Below, in pieces: positions 57,396 through 64,000 of a stretch of 64,000 nt of DNA. Each line of letters opens with the position of its first letter. The first letter of the stretch is position 1. Made by a program: the position numbers and the translations under genes. Origin of the DNA: Dioszegia crocea. Taxonomy: Eukaryota > Basidiomycota > Tremellomycetes > Tremellales > Bulleribasidiaceae. The notes below the pieces were generated by a model that did not search any database, had not been told where the DNA came from, and saw only the letters and a program-made list of their open reading frames with translations. The stretch spans positions 905,213 through 969,212 of the forward strand of contig BCKK01000009.1 in assembly GCA_001600615.1 (NCBI GenBank). The letters are read 5' to 3'.

Positions 57396-60300
57396 TCAGG
57401 AATCCGCCAGGGACGCCTCCTCACTCAGAACCCTTCCGTCCTTGCCCTGTCTCCTCAGCATCNGCACCGTTGTCTGGTGAATGAGACCACGTGCAGACAG
57501 AGCGCCGCGCCGTCGGCCGAGTACGTTGTTGACGTGGGAGAAGAGCCGTTCCGCGCTGGTCGAGGCCACCGAGATACCGAGGATGTCGCGGACGAAGAGG
57601 CACAGGGGGTCGTAGCGACCGGTACGCTTGACCTTCCGCCAGAAGTCAGAAAGGGACTTGTTCTTGACGGCTGCGAAGACCGCGTCGGTTGAGTTGTACA
57701 CTGACCAGAATGCGATCTCGCTGGCTGGATCGGTCGGCGCCTCCGTATAGACCGCGAAAGGATTGGCGTCCTGGGTCGTGGGTGGTGGGGGTAGGCTGTC
57801 GGGAGGGGCAGTCGAGGACTCTCGTTGCGACGATCGAGACTTGTTGATGCGGCTGGCGATGCGGGCCCGGATGAACGACTGGACCTCGGCGAGGCGACGA
57901 CCCTTGTGGTACAAGTCGAAAAGAGCAGCCAGCCCGCGTTCCTTGTTGCCGGGATTCAAAGCTGCAGAATCAGCCCGAGTACTTGTTCCGACCGAGCAAG
58001 GATCGTNCTCACCGAAAGCCGTACACAGCCAGTCGTTCTCGAGACCCCTGTCCATGTACTTCTCTAGCTTCTCGATGGCTCCCTCTACGCTCCCCCTCCT
58101 CTTGCTGCGCTTGTCGATTCTCGAGGCGGTCTGCTTGAGCGTGGTGATGGCGAGATGGATGTCGAGCAGGAAGTCGTGCGCAAGGACGTCCACCTTGGAG
58201 AACTTTTTGGTGAGCCGGCGGAAGACGAGTAGAATCGGGTGGATGACGCGGAGAGCCTTATATGTGTCGCTGTTAATCTGAGGACAGCCCTGATCATGGT
58301 ACTTGACGGCGTACGACTTGACGGTCTAGGGACCTCAGCTCCATTTCCAAGTAGAACTCACCTTCTCCAGCAGAAACAGCCGGGCGACGGCAGCCTCCTT
58401 CGAGTCCCATCGCGTAACGACGTCCAGGAGGGGCAACATGCGAGGCGAGTCCTCCTGCTCAATGTCGCGTCGAGAGTGGAAATTGTCCTTCCTCTGCGCG
58501 GTCCGATGGACCCATTTGCAGAAGTTGTGGACCTATCCAATCAGCAACTGCACCACCTCAGAGCCATGCAGCAAGAGATGACTCACCAGACCTAGCGGAG
58601 AAGCGTCGTGCTTCTGCCTCGAGCAACGACTGTCTCCCTCGTCGTCATCACTCTCAAATGGCTCGTCGACATCGGCTTGGTCATCTTCGATAGCGGCAGG
58701 CGCGTCGAACTCCTCGTCGTCCGGGGCGAATGCAGTGAGACCGTCCTCGCCGATGATCTTGATGCACGGGATGTCGACGATGTGTCGGGACTCCTGATAG
58801 TCGTCTGCGTTGAGCTGGCACTCGGCCTTGATGAAGTCATGTGCCGCGAGATTGACCGTATGTGCACTGTGAAGAATCAGCAGTGCCAATTGGTGTACGG
58901 AAAGCGAACCTCGAGACTCACATGCAACCCACGAGATGTTGAGGCTTAGTANGGATGTCGTGCTCGTTGTAAAGTCTATGCGAGATTTGCTCGGCTGCCG
59001 TCAGGTTGTTCGAAGCGTTGTCGGCCGTCCCTGTCCGAAGTCAGCATCTGCGCGTAAATGTGGCGTGACAAGGGAGAGCGACTCACCTGGTCCCAGATTC
59101 TTCTCGATCTTGAGGTCTCGGAAATGGTCGTAAAGGCCGTTCCCGATGCGTTTGCCGGTATGAGATCCCTTGACGTGCTGGGATGTCAGTGACCAACCGG
59201 CATGCAGATCGAGAGCTGCCGTCCAACTCACCATCAACCGGTCGAAAGATTGCCGGAAGTTGAAATTCTCATCCATCCAGGAGACGTACAAGCCGAGGTA
59301 GCCAGCGCTTTGATCCGAGGCAGTCCAGCCATCATGGACGTAGTGGATGGTAGAACTAATCCCCTGAGCAAGTGAGCAAATCTTCCTGCCTGACTCTCAA
59401 CCAGATGCGAAGTGTACTCACTTGCAGCATCGAATCCAGCTCGTTCAGGCATGCATCGGCCATCTTTGAAGCTCTCTTTGCAACCGTTGTACGATCTGGC
59501 ATCGTCGCTAGATGATTGGCGTGTGTCAAAATGCGCTGAAGCGAAGGTGCGGCCACGACAGACCAAGGTCGCCCGTCGACGCAGACCCACTCGGTCACAA
59601 GATCGTAGTGTCGTTCTTTGGAGAAGGGCGCCTGAACGGTCATTGTGCTGGGGTTGAGGATGGCTTGGCTGGCGTCGAGCTTCTCGGCAACGATGCCTGG
59701 TGCGCCGGCACTGCNANCNTGACCGAGTTTGGCGCATCCGCCCTGGTGCTTCTTGAGGTTGGTGGTGCCCTCGGATTTCACCTGTTTTCTGTGCTTCATC
59801 AGCGGGGATGCGAGGCAAGATGCGATGAGAATGGTACGGAAACATACTTGCAATGTAGACAGGTGTACAGCTTATGGCGAGCGCTAGTAGCTCCTGCGAA
59901 GTCTCGACCGGCCTGCCGATCAGCCCAATAATCCGTGTTGATCAGCAGCAGATAGAGAGCAGGCTCACCTCGAAGTACAGATAGACGGTACTTTTCACAT
60001 CCTTCACCTTGGGCTTCTCCACTTTCCCCTTCTTGGCCGGCTTGGAAGCGGTCGCTCTCTCATAGGCGGTCATGCCGATAGCCTCCGGTTCGTCGCCGGA
60101 TTCGTCCTGAGCGTCAGCTGTGCCTCACTCGATCCGAGCAGCTGTGACATGACTCACTGACTGCTTTCGCTTCCCTTTCTTGACAGTCTTGATGGGTGAT
60201 GGACTCCCTTCGGATTCTAGCGATGGCGAGCGGTGAGCATCGGAGGGCCCGCCTTTCGATGCTTTCCGGCCTAGCCCAGCGACAGAGGTAGTAGCAGTAG

Positions 60301-61022
60301 CGTTCTGTATATCAGCAGCGTCCGGTATTGGGCTTACTTTGTTGACGGAGGTTGGAGGACAAGCTGAAGGATGCAAGGGCCGGAGGGGTGACTTGACGAT
60401 TCGACCGGACCTAGACTTCTGTTGATTGGCGTAGAGTACGTCGNAGCTAGCTTTCAAGTGCGACTCCTTGTTATATCTGCCAGCATCAGCTCTGTCTGTA
60501 GCATGAGTCTCAGAGGTGCTGCACTTACATGGTCTTGAGCTGCTCGAAGAGGTCATCAATCCAAAGGTCGAGCAGTCCGATTTGTGTGTCTGAGGAGTCC
60601 GCTTTCGTCACGAGAATCGCTTGCCGTACGTCCTGCATCAACATGTTGATACGATCGCCAGATGCCCAGATGGTCCATCCAGTCGATCCACGACTGCCGA
60701 AGGCGATCTCGAGGGCGGCATTGATGACGGTGGCGCGACTACCGTAGTCATCGACGAGGTCGTATCTCGGGTCCAAGAAGTAGGTCGGTTTCTGTTGGGT
60801 GTAGCCGGGGGTCGGTGATCCTTGGGANAGCCAGTCATTAAAGTCGGGTCGTAGCGATTTGTCGAGAGAGGCAGACCAGCTGATAAGCTGATCTATGACC
60901 GGAGAGGCCTGCAAGATCAGCGAAGTCGCAGGGCATGTCAGGGGAGTCATTCAACGTACATCGGTGACCTCATTCGCGTTGATCCGCTTGGGCTTGGCTG
61001 CACGGATCGCTAAAGAGCTCAT
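57396..61022 (-). CDS. hAT transposase (BED finger, RNase H-like, hATC)
   Basis: Multi-exon gene starting MSSLAIRAAKPKRINANE at 61022. Order: unique N-terminal part (LWIDDLFEQLKTM), basic Ser-rich linker, BED-type finger (KLYTCLHCK, then NLKKHQGGC, about 59730-59890), hAT RNase H-like core with VHDGWTASDQ (near 59320-59345) and TADNASNNLTAAEQ (near 59000-59040), and C-terminal hAT dimerisation domain (FWRKVKRTGRYDPL, SVASTSAERLFSHV, GRRRGALS; about 57430-57650). Six short clusters of N interrupt exons, so the exact protein is uncertain. The key Asp of the first block and TADNASNN are visible. Encoded on the opposite strand to the TIR reading shown. A TATAAAG box lies about 130 bp upstream. 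Confidence 0.88.
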
Positions 61023-61374
61023 TGTATATCGAGAGGTATCGGGTGAGAGAGTACGCTAGGGCCGTGTGGATAGAGCTGAGCGGTGTGGCAAGCGGAGGAT
61101 TGGTGAATATGAGTTGATGGGGATTGAAGACCCAGTTGGAGCTGAGGGGGACTTTATATCCTCTACGACGTCCATCGTGAAGAGGCTGACCTGCTCTTTG
61201 TTGTAGCAGCATTGTAGCAGTGACAATAGGTGAGAGGATGCAGGAAGAATACGAGCTTGATGAGCTGAAACAGGGTGCGGAGGACATCAACAAGCGCCCG
61301 GCTCAAGGGATGAAACACGTCGCCGCTTCGGGCAATTTTTGACTTCAAAAGGCCCCTGGCTGGGGTGGAGGATT

Positions 61375-61515
61375 TTTCGGATACTATCCGGTAGAATCCG
61401 CCACTATCCATGCATGTCTCCTGGTCAGATCCGGATCCGACGCAGTATCCGCTATTGTCCAGGATACCAGTACCGGTATCCGCGTCGAGGGGTGGATACC
61501 GGTAGAAGATCCGGT
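61375..61515 (-). repeat. hAT right subterminal repeat array
   Basis: Three TATCCG words plus three in the reverse sense (GGATAC/GGATACC) and one TACCGGTATCCG at 61471-61482, the same long word as at the left end. Confidence 0.75.
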
Positions 61516-61535
61516 ATAATCCGGATCCAAAATCC

Positions 61536-61549
61536 GATGCCCAGCACTA
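61536..61549 (+). repeat. hAT right terminal inverted repeat
   Basis: GATGCCCAGCACTA, the exact complement of the left end. Confidence 0.95.
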
Positions 61550-61557
61550 GCGCCTTT
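61550..61557 (+). repeat. hAT target site duplication, right (GCGCCTTT)
   Basis: Exact copy of 57094-57101. Confidence 0.95.
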
Positions 61558-61785
61558 ACCAGCGGATGTGGTACTGTCATTACCGCCTAGTCCACCACCG
61601 GCGCCTCGGACGGAGACACGGTAGAAGCCTGACTTGTCCACGACGAAGGGCTGGACGTTGCCTTCGAGGGGGAAGTTGAAGCCTGTGGCGGTGATGCTGT
61701 CAGCGGAGATGACGCGCTCGGCCCGTTTGGCGATGGCGGCGGCGTTGACGAGCGCGGCGCCTAGGATGACGGCGAAGGCTTTCAT

Positions 61786-62852
61786 TGTGTAAGGTGGGGT
61801 GGGTCTGTGTGGTGTAGGAGGGGAGGGTGTGTGTTGTTGAAGGGGTCGGGTGGGGGTTGTGATCGAGGGGGATGAAAGATGGTCGATTGGGATGAGAGGC
61901 TGAGTGGAGCACGGGGTAGAGATGAGATTGAGGATGAGATGAGAAGGAGGGATGAGTCTCAACACGCCTCTTTATATATCCCCCGGCGCCTCTGCTCAAT
62001 CCTCAGTCGGTCCGACGCCCGACGCCCGATCCTCAGAACTTCCGCCCGTCAGCAGGTCAGCAAACTTTGGCAGCGTGCCGAAGCGATACTCATTCAATAA
62101 GTCCGAAGCGAAAAATGCCTCAATGGCTGTCTAGCCGTAATGTGAAACCGTGTGAGACGGAATTTTACCCCGTGCCTGGATGTCGGAGGACATACCATAT
62201 TTTAGACGCTGCAGCCTCAGAGTCCCGGAAGAACGGCACTCGCTGAGTCGTTCTTCGAACGCGGCTCTACACCGACTGACAATGGCCATGGCCATGCCCT
62301 GCGGAAAGATTCGGAACCCATGTCTACCCCCTACTGAGCAAACCTTGGCGCCAGCACGAATGGTTTAATCGCTACATATTATATCCCTAGATGCTACTAG
62401 CTATACAACGATGTTAGATATCTACTATGAAGATCTTCCCGTACGTCCAAGATCCACTGCCGCTGAGGCCTCGAGCTGTCTCTCCGTCGACCCCGCTGTG
62501 AAAATCCGCCACCGCGCCATTATCTCTCCAGCTGCACCTCTTCCAACAGCTAACACCGCGCCAGCTAATCCCTCTCCAGATGTCCGGCTCGTTATCCCCA
62601 AGGAATTTTCTGACCGCCACACCTGCCCCCGAACCGCCATCACGGATGCCCGAGGTGGTCTCCTTCACTTCCGCGACCTGGATCCACCGCTTCGTCTTCC
62701 TCTCTCCTCGTCGCGCCAGCTGATTCCGCCCCGACTGTCCAAAGCATCTTCTCCAAAGGATCTGCCGCCCGCCGAGAGTCGAAGTACCGCAGTGATGAGA
62801 GGCGGGGTGGGCATGTATTGGACAGACCGATCAGGCCGACCCTTCAGACCTC
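61786..62852. other. Intergenic; weak 151-codon frame at 62411-62866
   Basis: About 1 kb between the glycine-rich gene start and the histidine kinase stop. A plus-strand frame 62411-62866 (151 codons, Pro/Ser/Arg-rich) runs past the stop codon of the opposite-strand kinase, and has no recognisable domain, so it is not called as a gene. Confidence 0.4.
61970..61985 (-). promoter_or_regulatory. TATA box of the glycine-rich gene
   Basis: Minus-strand TATATAAAG about 190 bp before the ATG at 61785, with a pyrimidine-rich leader between. Confidence 0.45.
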
Positions 62853-64000
62853 CTAGACCTGCTTGACTCCATTCATGGTCTTGCCCTCCTCGACGTCACC
62901 CAAGATCTTATACACCGCATCCAGCATATCCTTCCCTTTCACCAACCACCCATCTAACGCCGCCTTCCCATGCACTCCAATCGATTGTGTCCGGGGATCA
63001 CTCGACCCCAATCCCGTCAGAGCGTATATCCGACAAGCCCTAGGCTTCTTCGCCAACATCTCCCTCATCTTACCCGCAGCCGCCACCCCATCCAAAATCG
63101 GCATGCTCACATCGGTGAGTACGACATCTGGTTCAAACTCTTCAAACAGCTCCACCCCAACTTGTCCGTTCTCCGCTTCCATACAGGTTATGGACATGGG
63201 TGCGCGCTTGAATGCCATTCGTAATATCCGACGACAAAGGTCGTTATCGTCCATTATCAATACCCGAAGGGGTTGGATGGCGTCGTCAGATGTGGTTGAG
63301 ATCATGGGGGAATCGGGAGGATGGGAGGGATTCGTGGTGGTAGATGTCCGACGTGAGGGCGGTGCGGACCAGTTCGTAGGTAGGTATGACCATTTGATAG
63401 GCGCCTGGCCGGGGTGTGGCGCAAGGTTGACTGGGAGTGTAGCTGTAAATTCTGTTCCTCGACCTTTGACCGATGTCAACACGAGCTCTCCTCCCATCTT
63501 CTCCACTAGCGCTTTGGTGATGTACAGCCCTAGACCCGCGCCCGGCGAATCATTATCCATCTTTGTGAATGGCTGCATTAGGCGAGGTAGAGCATCCGCA
63601 TCGATTCCAATTCCATTATCGGCGATTTGGATAATACAGCCATGACCATCTGGGGTCGTGCGGAGGGAGAGGACGATCTCGCCATTGGGTGTGAATTTGA
63701 TGGCGTTTGTCAGGCCATTCTGGTGTCAGCAGAGTTATACGTCAACATACCATAATGATCCGATGAAACTTTGCTTCATTCAACATAACCCGCCAGTCCC
63801 TATCGTCATGTTCAAATCTCACTGACGCCGCCTCGCCCAATTGATCCCCATGATGCGCCAAACAGACCGACGCGATCTCTCTCGCCGATCGCGCCAAGTC
63901 AATCTCTTCCTTGTCATCCACCTTATCCCAATCATTCTTCCCGAAGTCCAGAACGTCATTTAGGATATTCAATAGGGCCCGCCCGCTAGCCTCTGCCAGA
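62853..64000 (-). CDS. Hybrid histidine kinase, C-terminal part (continues past right edge)
   Basis: The window holds the end of the dimerisation region (ALLNILNDVLDFGKNDWDK), the HATPase domain (N box NEAKFHRIIM / NGLTNAIKFT; G1 IADNGIGIDADAL; G2 GAGLGLYITKALVEKMGG; TLPV) and a C-terminal receiver. In the receiver: acidic pair in IMDDND, phospho-accepting Asp in VLTDVSMPILDG, Thr in YALTGLG, Lys in LVKGKDM. Intron near 63720-63750. It lacks its phosphorylated His and sensor, which lie to the right. Hybrid kinases pass phosphate to Ypd1 and Ssk1/Skn7 in fungi. Which Tco or group it belongs to cannot be told without the N-terminus. Confidence 0.9.

Larger units (their letters stand above)
57102..61549 (-). 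mobile_element. hAT-family DNA transposon, full length, 4448 bp
   Basis: Bounded by 14-bp terminal inverted repeats, TAGTGCTGGGCATC at 57102-57115 and its complement at 61536-61549, and by an exact 8-bp target duplication. It holds one minus-strand transposase gene and subterminal arrays of TATCCG words. Inserted in the coding region of a host glycine-rich gene. Several ambiguous bases (N) lie only within it, fitting a recently active multicopy family. The intact-looking transposase and exact duplication point to a young insertion. Confidence 0.95.
56366..61785 (-). pseudogene. Secreted glycine-rich protein gene broken by a hAT element
   Basis: Two host parts flank the transposon. 61785-61558 codes signal peptide MKAFAVILGAALVNAAA, then KR, and a domain with TATGFNFPLEG and GGGLGGNDS. 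57093-56366 continues with GAYLLLSTDRYIAVVG, long Gly-rich runs, and ends AYTPPVAAP; an intron lies near 56575-56618. If one copy of the 8-bp duplication is kept and the element removed, the two parts join in frame (SAGKGA followed by VVQGAY), so the host gene was intact before insertion. The 5' part now reads into the transposon and the gene is presumably null in this genome copy. Family unknown; the Gly-rich body suggests a wall or matrix protein. The original gene has a TATA box (minus, 61970-61985). Confidence 0.85.

Noticed and set aside
62411..62866. 151-codon plus-strand frame at the kinase end
   Set aside because: It overlaps the stop codon of the opposite-strand histidine kinase, is Pro/Ser/Arg-rich and shows no family.
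1..64000. tRNA, rRNA or CRISPR array
   Set aside because: No cloverleaf with a matching T-loop, no rRNA-like stretch and no regular spacer repeat was seen on reading both strands, though a covariance search was not possible.

Overview
The window is nuclear DNA of a basidiomycete fungus, most likely a yeast-forming tremellomycete related to Cryptococcus or Kwoniella. The reasons are compact genes split by many very short introns (about 34-75 nt, usually GTRAGT...CTGAC/CTGAT...YAG), short intergenic gaps, and typical fungal genes (ENA-type P-ATPase, Vps17, Crh-type GH16, MWFE/NDUFA1, Scc2). No rRNA, tRNA or CRISPR was recognised. All exon maps were read by eye from splice signals and protein family patterns; paralog-supported ones (the helicase cluster) are the most reliable.

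Layout. (1) 1-15880: three tandem plus-strand genes of the ZNFX1/Hrr1/SAD-3 class (SF1 helicase plus NFX1-type zinc fingers). Copy 1 is cut by the left edge; copy 3 is complete (24 exons, about 1,817 aa). The middle copy (about 1,157 aa) has an open reading frame but has lost every helicase motif that can be checked, the second RecA domain and all zinc fingers, while keeping the N- and C-terminal domains: a pseudo-helicase. A convergent secreted RNase T2 follows. (2) 17.9-24.6 kb: VPS17, two distantly similar orphan genes, then eIF3m sharing a divergent promoter with prefoldin subunit 2. (3) 25.3-28.3 kb: a tandem pair of unknown Ser/Pro-rich proteins with a shared C-terminal membrane hairpin and shared upstream elements. 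(4) 28.6-35.6 kb: eIF2B-epsilon (GCD6), divergent from a five-exon complex I gene NDUFA1 too small for ordinary ORF finding, then a DUF1275 membrane protein divergent from a secreted GH76 mannanase. (5) 35.7-49.5 kb: ENA-type cation ATPase, the cohesin loader SCC2, centrin and a low-complexity hypothetical gene. (6) 50.0-56.0 kb: secreted R-type lectin, gamma-glutamyltranspeptidase-like enzyme, GPI-anchored Crh/GH16 transglycosylase with a chitin-binding domain. (7) 56.4-61.8 kb: a secreted glycine-rich protein gene broken by a complete 4,448-bp hAT transposon with an exact 8-bp target duplication. (8) Right edge: the C-terminal part of a hybrid histidine kinase.

The strongest candidate for something new is the helicase trio. 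Relatives of this family act in RNA silencing or RNA sensing (Hrr1 in fission yeast heterochromatin RNAi, SAD-3 in Neurospora meiotic silencing, ZNFX1 in animals). Retention of a catalytically dead, zinc-finger-less copy between two full-length copies suggests a regulatory or decoy partner. That role is inference; the motif losses are seen directly.
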